DNA from: Halopseudomonas pachastrellae
GTDB taxonomy: Bacteria; Pseudomonadota; Gammaproteobacteria; Pseudomonadales; Pseudomonadaceae
Reading direction: 5' to 3'
DNA length: 64,000 bases
Assembly: GCF_900114765.1 (NCBI RefSeq)
Contig: NZ_FOUD01000001.1
Coordinates: 256,003 to 320,002 of the forward strand
Below the pieces are notes generated by a model. It was not told where the DNA came from. It was given only the letters and a program-made list of their open reading frames with translations, and made no database searches. How positions within the stretch are numbered: the first letter of the stretch is position 1; every line of letters begins with the position of its first letter. A program made the translations under genes and the position numbers. This document shows positions 1-8,538 of this stretch, in pieces.

Positions 1-537
1 TGTGGTGGTCACCCGGGTGAAGACGATATCCCGAACATGATCCTGCTGCCGCGTGCGGCCGAAGAGCTGGAAATCCCCTTTGTTGCTTCCGGTGGCATGG
101 CAGACGGCCGCTCGCTGGTGTCGGCCATGGCGCTGGGCGCTGAGGGCATGAACATGGGCACGCGCTTTATCGCCACCAAAGAAGCACCGGTTCACGAGAA
201 CGTGAAACAGGCCATCGTTGCTGCTTCCGAGCTGGACACCCGTCTGGTCATGCGTCCGCTGCGTAACACCGAGCGCGTGCTGAACAACGCGGCTGTTGAG
301 CGCATTGTCGAGAAAGAGAAGGCACTGGGCGACAAGCTGACCTTTGCCGACATCATCGACGAGGTGGCTGGTGTGTACCCGCGCATCATGCAGAACGGTG
401 AGATGGATCTAGGTGCCTGGTCCTGCGGTATGGTTGCGGGCCTGATCCACGATATCCCCAGCTGTGAAGACCTGATCGAGCGCATCATGAAGCAGGCTGA
501 AGGCATCATTCGCGAGCGTCTGCAGTCCATGCTGTAA
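1..537 (+). CDS. Nitronate monooxygenase / 2-nitropropane dioxygenase family flavoprotein (5' end outside window)
   Basis: The reading frame is open from the first base of the window, so the N-terminal half lies outside it. The visible part is the C-terminal half of an FMN-dependent TIM-barrel enzyme of the nitronate monooxygenase family, which oxidises alkyl nitronates or acts as an enoyl reductase-like flavoprotein. It opens with CGGHPGEDD. The phosphate-binding strand-loop elements of the barrel follow, VASGGMADG and GMNMGTRF, which hold the FMN phosphate in this family. The C-terminal helical part carries no obvious extra domain. A strong hairpin lies just after the stop. The physiological substrate cannot be read from this fragment; family assignment is firm. 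Confidence 0.85.
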   Translation, partial: CGGHPGEDDIPNMILLPRAAEELEIPFVASGGMADGRSLVSAMALGAEGMNMGTRFIATKEAPVHENVKQAIVAASELDTRLVMRPLRNTERVLNNAAVERIVEKEKALGDKLTFADIIDEVAGVYPRIMQNGEMDLGAWSCGMVAGLIHDIPSCEDLIERIMKQAEGIIRERLQSML

Positions 538-543
538 GGTGTT

Positions 544-570
544 CCACTGCCCGGCTGAGCCGGGCAGTGG
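544..570 (+). terminator. Hairpin terminator after the nitronate monooxygenase gene
   Basis: A perfect 12-bp stem (544-555 with 559-570) with a TGA loop begins 7 bases after the stop codon. It is followed by a short pyrimidine stretch (TCTCTCT) instead of a clean T run, so it is a strong hairpin but a less certain intrinsic terminator. Confidence 0.6.
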
Positions 571-586
571 TCTCTCTGGAGTACCC

Positions 587-1078
587 ATGTCGACCAGCCA
601 CATTGATTGCAGTGTTGTTAAAACCGCCGAGATCATCGGTGAATGGTGGTCGCTGCTTATTTTGCGCAATGCCTTTCACGGCATGCGTACCTTTGATGCC
701 TTCCAGCGTCAGCTGGACATCTCCAGCAGTGTGCTCAGCGCCCGGTTGAAAAAACTCACCGAGGCTGGCGTGCTGCAGAAAGTCCCCTCGGCGGCCGATG
801 GCCGCTCCTTTGAATACCGCCTGACACCGGCGGGCATGGACTTGTACCCGGTCATCATCAGCCTGATGCAGTGGGGCGAAAAGTGGCGCCCCAACGGCAA
901 GGGCGATCGCATGCTGCTGCTGGAAAAGGCCACTGGCGAGCCGATTACCGGCGCCGAGGTGCTGTCATCCGCTGGTCAGCCGCTCAAGGCCTGGGAGGTT
1001 CAGGTGCTTGCCGGGCCGGGCGCGGACGACTATGTGCGTGAACTGGTTGGCGAAGATGCCGCGGTGTACGAGTACTGA
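587..1078 (+). CDS. HxlR-family winged-helix transcriptional regulator
   Basis: This 163-residue protein has the MarR/HxlR winged-helix fold across residues ~10-100. HxlR markers include an early Cys in an IDCSV context, an EIIGEWWSLLILRNAF helix and an LKKLTEAGVL recognition region. The ATG at 587 is chosen because CTGGAG lies just upstream, while an upstream in-frame codon at 539 would fall inside the hairpin at 544-570. HxlR proteins often sense thiol-reactive aldehydes or quinones through the N-terminal Cys. The C-terminal ~60 residues extend beyond the minimal HxlR domain, without a motif I recognise. The target is unknown; it might control the preceding oxidoreductase, but that gene has its own terminator. 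Confidence 0.82.
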   Translation: MSTSHIDCSVVKTAEIIGEWWSLLILRNAFHGMRTFDAFQRQLDISSSVLSARLKKLTEAGVLQKVPSAADGRSFEYRLTPAGMDLYPVIISLMQWGEKWRPNGKGDRMLLLEKATGEPITGAEVLSSAGQPLKAWEVQVLAGPGADDYVRELVGEDAAVYEY

Positions 1079-1165
1079 CCTGCTCTGGCGCGGCGATTCC
1101 GTTATCATTTGCCACCCCTGCCGCGCTTCGCGCGGCCATACCAAAGCTACAGGGAAGGTTTTTTC

Positions 1166-2503
1166 ATGAGAGCACCCTCTTTGCTGGCACTGGGTTTTAC
1201 TGGTGTCTTGCTATCCATGCCGTTGCAGGCAGCCCCCGAATACGAGAAACGCGCCGATCTGAGTGATCAGCTTGCCCAGTGGGTCAAGCAGGCATTGGGC
1301 GGCGATGCCTCTGCGCAGCGTGAACTTGCTCAGCGCTACTACGACGGCGACGGTGTAGAGCAGGACTATGCCAAGGCGTTTGAGCTGTACAGTGACGCAG
1401 CAGAACAGGGCGATGCCGCTGCCGAGTTTTCGGTCGCGTACATGTACGACTTTGGCGAGGGCGTTGAGCTGGATGACCTCAAGGCTGTCGAGTATTACAC
1501 CCGCGCTGCCGAGCAGGGGCATGCTGCGGCGCAGTTCAACCTGGCGTTGATGTACGACGAAGGTGAGGGCGTGCCGGTCGATGATCTGAAGGCCATTGAC
1601 TGGTATCAGCGCGCGGCAGAGCTTGGCCATGCCGATGCGCAGTACAACCTGGCGATCATGTATGACGAGGGCGAGGGTGTGCCGGTCAACGACACACGCG
1701 CCGCCGAGTATTACCTGAAAGCTGCCGAACAGGGCCACGCCGACGCGCAGTACAACCTGGCGCTGCTCTATGACCACGGTGAGGGTGTGGCGCTGGATGA
1801 CCGTGAGGCGGTGCGCTGGTACACCGCGGCGGCTGAGCAGGGCGACGCTTCTGCGCAATACAACCTGGCCATCATGTATGACGAAGGTGAAGGCGTGCCG
1901 GTGGATGACCGCCGTGCCATCGAGTGGTATCGCAAGGCGGCCGAGCAGGGCCATGCCGATGCGCAGTACAACCTGGCGCTGATGTACGACGAAGGTGAAG
2001 GCACCAAGGTAGACGATGCCGAAGCCATCAACTGGTATACCTTTGCAGCCGAGCAGGGCCATGCCAGCGCTCAGTACAACCTGGCGCTGATGTATGACGA
2101 AGGCGAGGGCACCCCGGAAGACAACCAGGCAGCTATCCGCTGGTATACCGCAGCTGCCGAGCAGGGCGAAGTCAACGCCCAGTACAACCTGGCCATCATG
2201 CACGACGAGGGCGAGGGCACCCCGGAAGACAACCAGCTGGCCATCCACTGGTACGGCAAGGCCGCCAGCCAGGGTGAAGGCAACGCCATGTTCAATCTGG
2301 CCATCATGCACATGAACGGCGAAGGTACGCCGGTGAATACGCCGATGGCTTATATGCTGTTTGCCCTGTGTGCCGGTCAGGGTGTTGAGGGGGCCCGCAA
2401 CGCCCGTGACATCGTTGCCGAAGACCTGTCCGCCAGTGAGGTCAAGCGTGCCCAGCGCGCAGCTGCCGAGTGGCAGCTGGGTGAGCCGCTGCCGACGCTG
2501 TGA
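1166..2503 (+). CDS. Secreted Sel1-like repeat protein
   Basis: A 445-residue protein with a cleavable signal peptide (hydrophobic residues ~5-20, then LQAAPEYEK), so it is expected in the periplasm or outside the cell. The body is almost entirely ten consecutive 36-residue Sel1-like (TPR-related) units, most with the core AQYNLA(I/L)MYDEGEG and AAEQGHADAQYN junctions. The last unit degenerates into a C-terminal cap. The ATG at 1166 gives the signal peptide directly; an upstream in-frame start would add a charged leader. SLR proteins act as protein-protein scaffolds, and none of the enzymatic domains sometimes attached to them is present here. The partner is unknown. Confidence 0.85.
   Translation: MRAPSLLALGFTGVLLSMPLQAAPEYEKRADLSDQLAQWVKQALGGDASAQRELAQRYYDGDGVEQDYAKAFELYSDAAEQGDAAAEFSVAYMYDFGEGVELDDLKAVEYYTRAAEQGHAAAQFNLALMYDEGEGVPVDDLKAIDWYQRAAELGHADAQYNLAIMYDEGEGVPVNDTRAAEYYLKAAEQGHADAQYNLALLYDHGEGVALDDREAVRWYTAAAEQGDASAQYNLAIMYDEGEGVPVDDRRAIEWYRKAAEQGHADAQYNLALMYDEGEGTKVDDAEAINWYTFAAEQGHASAQYNLALMYDEGEGTPEDNQAAIRWYTAAAEQGEVNAQYNLAIMHDEGEGTPEDNQLAIHWYGKAASQGEGNAMFNLAIMHMNGEGTPVNTPMAYMLFALCAGQGVEGARNARDIVAEDLSASEVKRAQRAAAEWQLGEPLPTL
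1313..2392 (+). repeat. Ten tandem 108-bp units encoding Sel1-like repeats
   Basis: In-frame units begin at 1313, 1421, 1529, 1637, 1745, 1853, 1961, 2069, 2177 and 2285, each exactly 108 bp. Units 3 to 9 are very similar at DNA level around the AQYNLA...YDEGEG core, which points to recent unequal duplication or gene conversion. Units 1, 2 and 10 are more diverged. Confidence 0.85.
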
Positions 2504-2649
2504 GATTATTCATCGTGTGAATGCGCTGTATCACTGTGAACGGGGTCCAATCCGGTCGCAATTTGCGTACTGTATCGGACCCCGCCGGTGACCGCCTGGT
2601 CGCCGGCAAGCAATTTTCCGTTTTGTCATTTGAATTGGAGGTGGCTGCG

Positions 2650-3873
2650 ATGGCTGCGTTTGAGGATATCAAGAAGGTTGGCGTGATCGGCGCTGGCACC
2701 ATGGGTCGCGGTATCGTGATGAACTTCGTCAACGCCGGTTATCCGGTCACCTGGCTCGACGTTAACGGCGAAATGCTGGAAAAGGGCAAGGTTGAGATCG
2801 CTGCGGTTTACAAGCGCTCGGTTGCCCAGGAGCGTTTTGACGACGCCGAAGCTCAGGCCCGCCTGGCGCGCATCAGCACCACTCAGGAATACGCCGACCT
2901 GGCTGACCTGGACCTGGTGGTTGAAGCCGTTTACGAAAACATGGACCTGAAGAAGAAAATCTTCACCGAGCTGGACAAGGCCGTTAAGCCGTCTGCCATC
3001 CTGGCTACCAACACCTCTTACCTGGACATCGACGAAATCGCTTCTGCGACCCAGCGTCCGACTCAGGTTCTGGGCCTGCACTTCTTCAGCCCGGCGCACA
3101 TCATGAAGCTGCTGGAAGTGGTACGTGGCAAGGCGACTGCGCAAGACGTGATGGACGCCTGCCTGGCCGTTGGCAAGAAGATTGGTAAAGAAGCGGTACT
3201 GGCTGGTAACTGCCACGGCTTTATCGGTAACCGCATGCTGGAGAAATACTCCCGCCAGTCGCGTGAAGTCGTGCTGGAAGGCTCCACCCCGTGGGAAGTT
3301 GACCAGGCGCTGCAGGGCTTTGGCATGGCCATGGGCCCGTACCGCATGTACGACGTGGTCGGTGTTGACCTGGGCTGGCGCTCCCGTCAGCTGGCCGGTG
3401 TCGGCCGTGGTGAGCCGATCGTATGGCTGGACAACAAGCTGTGCGAAATGGAGCGTTTTGGTCAGAAGAGCGGCCACGGCTTCTACAAGTACGAGGCTGG
3501 CAGCCGTCAGGCGATCCACGATCCGGAAACCGACATGATGGCCCGCGAAGTAGCGGAAGAAGCCGGCTACACCGCCCGCGATGTCTCCTCCGACGAAATC
3601 GTTACCCGCTGCATCTTGGCACTTGTCAACGAAGGCGCGCGCATTCTGGACGAAGGTTTTGCCGAGTCTGCCGAAGATATCGACCGCGTTTACCGCTTTG
3701 GTTACGGCTTCCCGGCCGAGCGCGGCGGCCCGATGGCCTACGCTGACAGCCTGGGCCTGGACAAGGTACTGGCCGAGATTCGTGCGCTGGAAGCCGAACG
3801 CGGTGAGTTCTGGACCCCGGCTGCTGGCCTGGTCAAGCTGGCCGAAGCAGGTGGTCGCTTCACCAAGGCGTAA
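2650..3873 (+). CDS. 3-hydroxyacyl-CoA dehydrogenase
   Basis: A 407-residue protein that oxidises L-3-hydroxyacyl-CoA to 3-ketoacyl-CoA with NAD+. The N-terminal Rossmann domain carries VGVIGAGTMGRGI (residues ~11-23) and the acidic LDVN loop. The catalytic region includes NTSYLDID and LGLHFFSPAHIMKLLEVV, with the conserved His and Glu. Two consecutive C-terminal 3HCDH domains follow, the second containing GYGFPAERGGPM. It is the dehydrogenase half of FadB/FadJ-type enzymes without the enoyl-CoA hydratase domain. The ATG at 2650 follows TTGGAGGTG. An open frame upstream to 2521 has no support. It stands alone between two unrelated genes, and a strong terminator follows. Chain-length preference is not readable. 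Confidence 0.88.
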   Translation: MAAFEDIKKVGVIGAGTMGRGIVMNFVNAGYPVTWLDVNGEMLEKGKVEIAAVYKRSVAQERFDDAEAQARLARISTTQEYADLADLDLVVEAVYENMDLKKKIFTELDKAVKPSAILATNTSYLDIDEIASATQRPTQVLGLHFFSPAHIMKLLEVVRGKATAQDVMDACLAVGKKIGKEAVLAGNCHGFIGNRMLEKYSRQSREVVLEGSTPWEVDQALQGFGMAMGPYRMYDVVGVDLGWRSRQLAGVGRGEPIVWLDNKLCEMERFGQKSGHGFYKYEAGSRQAIHDPETDMMAREVAEEAGYTARDVSSDEIVTRCILALVNEGARILDEGFAESAEDIDRVYRFGYGFPAERGGPMAYADSLGLDKVLAEIRALEAERGEFWTPAAGLVKLAEAGGRFTKA

Positions 3874-3900
3874 TAGCCCAGTTGCCTGCTTTGCTGCAGG

Positions 3901-3954
3901 CAGCGCATAAAAAACCGCCGCACAGGCTGACTGTGTGGCGGTTTTTATGCGCTG
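3901..3954 (+). terminator. Intrinsic terminator after the hydroxyacyl-CoA dehydrogenase
   Basis: A long inverted repeat with A-rich and T-rich flanks; the core AACCGCCGCACAG pairs with CTGTGTGGCGGTT, and the arms extend to CAGCGCATA and TATGCGCTG. It is nearly identical, loop included, to the terminator at 4573-4611. Confidence 0.85.
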
Positions 3955-3989
3955 AAGTTCGTCTTGGCGCCAGAACAGCTTATGAGACT

Positions 3990-4570
3990 CAGATGGTCGA
4001 GTGTGCACAATGGGTTCGTCCCGTTTACGCGGGCGAGTAGCGCAGATTTATCGGGAAAAAGAGTCATAGGATGTCTGAGGCTCGAAGAGCCGAGTTTTAT
4101 GACTCACCTCGCCGGCCACCCCGATAAATCGAGCAACGCAGCGAACCCGAAGGGCCGCGTAGTCGGGTGCCCCGGGGGATTCAGGGAAGCACTAACCCAT
4201 TTCACATGCCCTCTGGCGCTCAGGCCGGTCCGCAATCAAGGCGTGGTTTCGATGGTATGTCGGGACCTGTCGAGAAATCACAACGCAGGCTGCGGACCGG
4301 CCTGAACGCCCCGTAGGGCGAGCGCTCAAGCATGCATCTGACTACGTTGCGCTGCTTGCCAATAGAACCACTATTGGCTGCACATCGCGCCTTGCATCTG
4401 CATGCTTGAGCACTCGCAGAGGGCGTGTGAAATGGGTTAGTGCTTCCCTTTGGGGGGGGGCCGGGCAAGCGGCCCCCCTTGGCTCGCCGTCAAAGGCGAA
4501 AGGCTGACTCAATAGCAGCAATACCTAGAGCAACGTGCGCTGAAGTCGGTATCCAGGCTGACGCCAAAAG
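3990..4570. repeat. Gene-free stretch with nested inverted repeats (dispersed-repeat-like)
   Basis: No credible gene lies between the two copies of the terminator. Left of the 267-bp element are an outer inverted repeat (GATTTATCGGG at 4045-4055 with its complement at 4120-4130) and, inside it, a hairpin around 4061-4105. The text GCAACGCAGCGAACCCGAAGGGCCGCG resembles, from memory, intergenic repeats common in pseudomonads and xanthomonads. Right of the element a G-rich/C-rich hairpin (4455-4462 with 4471-4478) follows. The simplest reading is a dispersed non-coding repeat into which the 4183-4449 element has inserted. Confidence 0.55.
4183..4449. repeat. 267-bp element of nested inverted repeats (MITE-like)
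   Basis: The ends are 33-bp inverted repeats (4183-4215 and 4417-4449) with one mismatch, starting AGGGAAGCACTAACCC. Inside lie two side-by-side hairpins: a 20-bp stem with one mismatch (4215-4234 with 4291-4310), and a 13-bp stem (4324-4336 with 4399-4411) that contains a further 8-bp hairpin (4358-4365 with 4371-4378). There is no open frame of note. The fold predicted is a cloverleaf on a long stem. No clear target-site duplication is visible. The outermost bases resemble the AGGGAAACGCTGATC sequence at the IS remnant near 44412, suggesting a non-autonomous transposable element. Confidence 0.6.
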
Positions 4571-4572
4571 TA

Positions 4573-4611
4573 CAAAACCGCCGCACAGGCTGACTGTGCG
4601 GCGGTTTTTTT
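4573..4611 (-). terminator. Bidirectional terminator after the DUF3108 gene
   Basis: AAAACCGCCGCACAG pairs with CTGTGCGGCGGTTTT, with A and T runs on both sides. It ends transcription of the minus-strand DUF3108-purN-purM group and could also work on the plus strand. It is a near copy of 3901-3954. Confidence 0.8.
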
Positions 4612-4654
4612 CAGCGCTTTACTGGGCGCTGTGTTCCGCGCCTCAACGACTGCG

Positions 4655-5416
4655 TCAGTCGCCCTTCACCGGAATGCCGCTGACCGGCTGGCCGTCCATG
4701 CTCGCTTCCTTGAGCATGATTTGATAATGCTGGCCGTCGGTTTCGGTCTGGCTCAGGCGCACCAGCAGGTAGTTCCAGTCCTTGGCGAACCAGAGGGTGG
4801 TTTCGCGCTTGGCGTCGGGCTCGCGGATGCGTTCTACCTCAACGGCGTCAAACTGCCCTACGCGGGTGGTCACGCGGTCTTCGCCGACTACGCGGAAGTG
4901 GTATTCCTCTACCTCGTCACCATCTACCACGCGGTACTGCATGTCCTGCTTGCCTGCGGCCAGGTCGGCTTGCAGGGCGAGCTGGTAGGTGGTCTTGTCG
5001 AGCAGGCCGGGCTCGGTCGGCAGGTTGAAGGCTTCGTCCTTGTACTCGCCGGTGACCAGGCCCTGCTGCCAGTCAAACTGCTGAGTGATCTCTTTGCCTC
5101 GGCCCAGGCCGCGACGCTCGTAGTGGTAGCTGAGCGGGCGGATCTGCTCGTCAACTACCTGCAGGCTGCTCTCTTCGGTCAGGCGTGCGACAAACATGCT
5201 CGCGCTGAAGGAGAGATGCCAGCTGCCATCAGGGTTCTGCTGCAGGCTGTGTACGGCTTCGCCGTTGACCGGGATGTTCTTCATGTCGGCGGCGTAGCTG
5301 GCGCTGAACGGGGTCAGCTCAAGGGCGCTGGCGCTACCGGCGGCCAAAGTTAGTGCGAGTGTCGCCAGTGGGGCAACAAGAAGTCGGGTAGTGCGCGATC
5401 TGATGTTGGCGTGCAT
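4655..5416 (-). CDS. DUF3108 domain periplasmic protein
   Basis: A 253-residue protein with a signal peptide (Arg-rich N-terminus, then a hydrophobic stretch ending SASALEL). The rest matches the DUF3108 family, seen in FSASYAADMKNIPVNGEA near residue 40, a YERRGLGRGK segment and a FDAVEVERIREP segment. Family members are beta-rich periplasmic proteins of unknown biochemical role. The gene lies 10 bp downstream of purN on the same strand, so it is probably co-transcribed with purM-purN, an arrangement also found in other pseudomonads. A terminator lies immediately after it. Confidence 0.82.
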   Translation of the reverse strand: MHANIRSRTTRLLVAPLATLALTLAAGSASALELTPFSASYAADMKNIPVNGEAVHSLQQNPDGSWHLSFSASMFVARLTEESSLQVVDEQIRPLSYHYERRGLGRGKEITQQFDWQQGLVTGEYKDEAFNLPTEPGLLDKTTYQLALQADLAAGKQDMQYRVVDGDEVEEYHFRVVGEDRVTTRVGQFDAVEVERIREPDAKRETTLWFAKDWNYLLVRLSQTETDGQHYQIMLKEASMDGQPVSGIPVKGD

Positions 5417-5426
5417 CTGTTGTGTC

Positions 5427-6086
5427 TCACATGCTGGATTCGATGGTTTCCAGTCTTAGTCCACCGGATGGAATCGGCGCGCCGTCCAGGCTTGCCAGTC
5501 CGTTAATCAGGCGCAGTCGGCCGCTGGCGAACCAGCGTACCACCAGCGGATACAGGCGGTGTTCCTGTTGCTGTACCCGCGTTGCCAGGCTGTCGGCGTC
5601 GTCATCCGGGTGGATGACCACTCGCCCCTGGAGCACCAGTGGGCCACCGTCCAGTTCCTCGGTCACAAAGTGAATGCTGGCGCCGGCTTCGGCATCTCCG
5701 GCATCCAGTGCCCGCTGGTGGGTCTGCAAACCTTTGTACTTCGGCAACAGGGACGGATGAATGTTCAACAGCCTGCCATGAAAATGTGTCACGAAGTTGG
5801 CGGTAAGGATGCGCATGAAACCCGCCAGCAGTACCAGATCAGGGGCAAATGTGTCGATCTGCTCAATCAGAGCCTGGTCGTAGGCGGCGCGGTCCGCGAA
5901 GCTGCGGTGGTCCAGTGTGCGGGTTGGGATACCGGCGCTGCGCGCGCGCTCAAGGCCGTAGGCCTCGGCCTTGTTGGAGATGACGGCGACAACCTCGGCC
6001 GGCGCGTCGGCACCGGTCAGGTCGTCGAGAACTGCCTGCAGATTACTGCCCGACCCGGAGATCAGGACGACAATACGGCAGCCCAC
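5427..6086 (-). CDS. purN: Phosphoribosylglycinamide formyltransferase
   Basis: A 219-residue GAR transformylase, the third step of de novo purine synthesis, which transfers a formyl group from 10-formyl-tetrahydrofolate to GAR. Visible motifs are the phosphate-binding loop ISGSGSNLQ at residues ~9-17, the folate and catalytic region VLLAGFMRIL, the catalytic NIHPSLLPKYKG with Asn and His, and HFVTEELDGG with the catalytic Asp. Length fits the family. It starts 3 bp after the purM stop, a tight two-gene purine unit. The C-terminal ~20 residues are a family-variable tail. Confidence 0.95.
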   Translation of the reverse strand: MGCRIVVLISGSGSNLQAVLDDLTGADAPAEVVAVISNKAEAYGLERARSAGIPTRTLDHRSFADRAAYDQALIEQIDTFAPDLVLLAGFMRILTANFVTHFHGRLLNIHPSLLPKYKGLQTHQRALDAGDAEAGASIHFVTEELDGGPLVLQGRVVIHPDDDADSLATRVQQQEHRLYPLVVRWFASGRLRLINGLASLDGAPIPSGGLRLETIESSM

Positions 6087-6089
6087 CGA

Positions 6090-7151
6090 TCAGTTGCCCT
6101 GCAGGACAACGGCTTCGGCGCCTTCAGCTGCGCTGCTGATCTGTCCAATCACCCAGGGTTGCTCGCCAGCGTCGCGCAGGCTTTGCAGTGCGGTGTCGGC
6201 CTGCTCGGCGGCAACGCAGATGACCATGCCGACGCCGCAGTTCAGCACGCGGTGCATTTCGGTTTCATCAACGTTGCCCTGCTCTTGCAGCCAGTTGAAA
6301 ACCGCCGGACGCTGCCAGCTGTTCAGGTCGATGATGGCCTGAGCGCCTTCGGGCAATACGCGCGGAATGTTTTCCAGCAGGCCGCCGCCGGTGATGTGGG
6401 CCATGGCCTTGACCGCGCCGGTCTGCTTGATCAGTTGCAGCAGTGCTTTGACGTAGATGCGGGTTGGTGCCATCAGCAGCTCGCTCAGCGGCTTGCCGTC
6501 GAGTTGCGTGCTGTGGATGTCGATGCCGGCCACTTCAATGATCTTGCGAATCAGCGAATAGCCGTTGGAGTGCGGGCCAGAGGAGGGCAGGGCGATCAGG
6601 GTGTCGCCGGCGATGACCTTGGTGCCATCGATGATCTCGGCCTTTTCTACCACGCCGACACAGAAACCGGCCAGGTCGTAATCTTCACCTTCGTACATGC
6701 CGGGCATCTCGGCAGTTTCGCCGCCAACCAGGGCGCAACCAGCCTGCTCGCAGCCGGTACCGATACCGGTGACCACCTGGGCGGCAACGTCGACGTTCAG
6801 CTTGCCGGTGGCGTAGTAGTCAAGGAAGAACAGCGGCTCGGCGCCGCAGACAATCAGGTCATTGACGCACATGGCGACCAGATCGATGCCGATGCTGTCG
6901 TGCATGCCCAGGTCCATGGCCAGACGCAGCTTGGTGCCGACGCCGTCGGTGCCCGATACCAGGACCGGCTGGCGGTAACCTTCGGGGATTTCGCACAGTG
7001 CGCCAAAGCCGCCCAGGCCGCCCATGACTTCGGGGCGGGCAGTGCGTTTTGCAACATGCTTGATGCGATCAACCAGGGCGTTGCCAGCGGCGATATCCAC
7101 GCCGGCGTCTTTGTAGCTGATCGAAGGTTTGGAGGGCGTCTGGCTGCTCAT
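6090..7151 (-). CDS. purM: Phosphoribosylformylglycinamidine cyclo-ligase (AIR synthetase)
   Basis: A 353-residue enzyme that closes the imidazole ring of FGAM with ATP to give AIR, the fifth step of purine synthesis. Characteristic segments are [13 protein letters not shown] at the N-terminus, [14 protein letters not shown] (nucleotide binding), [21 protein letters not shown], and the C-terminal [16 protein letters not shown]. Full length for the family. It is first in the purM-purN-DUF3108 group, divergent from the DUF2066 gene with ~280 bp between the two starts. That gap should hold both promoters, and PurR-type regulation is possible, but I saw no clear operator. Confidence 0.96.
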   Translation of the reverse strand: MSSQTPSKPSISYKDAGVDIAAGNALVDRIKHVAKRTARPEVMGGLGGFGALCEIPEGYRQPVLVSGTDGVGTKLRLAMDLGMHDSIGIDLVAMCVNDLIVCGAEPLFFLDYYATGKLNVDVAAQVVTGIGTGCEQAGCALVGGETAEMPGMYEGEDYDLAGFCVGVVEKAEIIDGTKVIAGDTLIALPSSGPHSNGYSLIRKIIEVAGIDIHSTQLDGKPLSELLMAPTRIYVKALLQLIKQTGAVKAMAHITGGGLLENIPRVLPEGAQAIIDLNSWQRPAVFNWLQEQGNVDETEMHRVLNCGVGMVICVAAEQADTALQSLRDAGEQPWVIGQISSAAEGAEAVVLQGN

Positions 7152-7431
7152 GAGCGGGTCTCGAAGGGATCAAGGGACAAAATAGGTCCGCCGCCCCGTC
7201 ATGCCTTGCCGGGCGCGGCGCCGGATAGCGGCATAGTCTACCAATTCATCGGCCTCAGAGCCATGCTGAAGGCGGCTCGGCCCGCATGGACGGCATCCTG
7301 GCGCAGGCGGCCACGCATCGCGTTACGCTGCGGTTGCTGCACACCGGAGGCTTGGTTAATGTAGAGGGCTTGGTCGGCTTGCAATACCTGCAGTCGAGCG
7401 TCCTGTGCCCGCCACCTTGACGGAACTGTTC

Positions 7432-8538
7432 ATGCCCCTGTCGCGCTTTTTCTCTGTCGGATTTTTCTCCCTTTGTCTGCCCTTGGCTGCCCACGCGGCG
7501 GTGCTGGACTCCCTGTATGAGGTGCAACTGCCGCCGCAAGCCGATGCTGAGCAGAGCGCGCAGTTGTCCAACGCGCTGGATGTCATGCTGGAGCGTTTGG
7601 CTGGCAACAGTCTGGATGAAGAGGCGCCGACGCTGGCCAAGGTACTCGCTGAGCCCAGCTCGGTTACCCGCCAGATCAGCTCACTGCAGGACGATGGCAG
7701 CATGCAGGTGGAGTTTGACCCGCTGCTGCTGCGCGATGCGCTGACCCAGGCGCAGGTGCCAATGCTGGGACGCAATCGCCCCGGTATACTGGTCTGGGCC
7801 GTGCAGCGTGACGAGCTGGGAGAAGATTTTATGGCGCCAGGCAGCGAGATGGGCCAGGCCCTGCGCACCGCTGCGCGTTTCCGTGGTGTGGCGCTGATGC
7901 AGCCACTGTCTGACTTGCAGGACCGCGCCAGCATCAGTGAAGAGGATGTGCTGGACGGCGACGTTGAAGCCCTCAAGGCGGCCAGCGAGCGCTACGCCAG
8001 CGAGGGTATTCTGGCGCTGGATGTTTACCACGATACGGGTGAAGACTGGCTGCTGGAATGGACCTTCTGGCTCAACGATCGCACGCTGGAGGGTAAAGAG
8101 CGCAGCGCTGATCCGGCGCAGCTGGCCGACGGCCTGATGCGCGGACTGGCGCTGGAGGTGCATAGCCAGTACGCGGTGGGCGCTCAGGCAGGTGGCAGCG
8201 CGGCCGGCTGGACGCTGCAGATCAGCGGTATCAACTCTGTTGGCGCCTTTGCCGACCTGCAGCGCAGCCTGCAGCAACTCAGCAGCCAGCACCAGCCAAG
8301 CCTGGTGTCCATCAGTGGCGATCAGGTGGTCTTTGCGATCGATTTTCCTGGTGATCAGGGCCAGCTGGAGCGCATGTTGATGCTGGATCAGCGCCTGATT
8401 CGTACCGAGGCCCCGGCGCCCGCGGCTGTCGAGCCGGATAGCGCCTTGCCGGTTGAAAGTGATGGCGTTGGTGAGCAGCCTGAGGAGCAGGTTGGGGCGG
8501 CGGCGCCGGCCAATACCCTGTATTATCGCTGGCGCTAG
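7432..8538 (+). CDS. DUF2066 domain protein, exported
   Basis: A 368-residue protein with a signal peptide (MPLSRFFSVGFFSLCLPL, cleavage near AHAAVLD). The body fits DUF2066: a conserved N-terminal part VQLPPQADAEQSAQLSNAL, LERLAGNS and the PGILVWAV segment. Function is unknown; family members are periplasmic or membrane-associated and lie between purM and hda in pseudomonads, as here. The ATG at 7432 is preferred over an in-frame GTG at 7405 because it gives a standard signal peptide. The C-terminal ~40 residues are Ala/Pro/Glu-rich and low in complexity. Confidence 0.75.
   Translation: MPLSRFFSVGFFSLCLPLAAHAAVLDSLYEVQLPPQADAEQSAQLSNALDVMLERLAGNSLDEEAPTLAKVLAEPSSVTRQISSLQDDGSMQVEFDPLLLRDALTQAQVPMLGRNRPGILVWAVQRDELGEDFMAPGSEMGQALRTAARFRGVALMQPLSDLQDRASISEEDVLDGDVEALKAASERYASEGILALDVYHDTGEDWLLEWTFWLNDRTLEGKERSADPAQLADGLMRGLALEVHSQYAVGAQAGGSAAGWTLQISGINSVGAFADLQRSLQQLSSQHQPSLVSISGDQVVFAIDFPGDQGQLERMLMLDQRLIRTEAPAPAAVEPDSALPVESDGVGEQPEEQVGAAAPANTLYYRWR

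Noticed and set aside
1313-2392. Regularly spaced repeats that could be taken for a CRISPR array
   Set aside because: Units are 108 bp without spacers and are in frame inside one coding region; they encode Sel1 repeats.
2626-4008. A 460-codon minus-strand open frame opposite the hydroxyacyl-CoA dehydrogenase
   Set aside because: Antisense shadow; the plus-strand gene has full domain support and a ribosome site.
5559-7364. A 601-codon plus-strand open frame opposite purN and purM
   Set aside because: It is the antisense shadow of two certain purine genes in GC-rich DNA, has no ribosome site and its translation is low-complexity (Ala/Gly/Val/Gln-rich).
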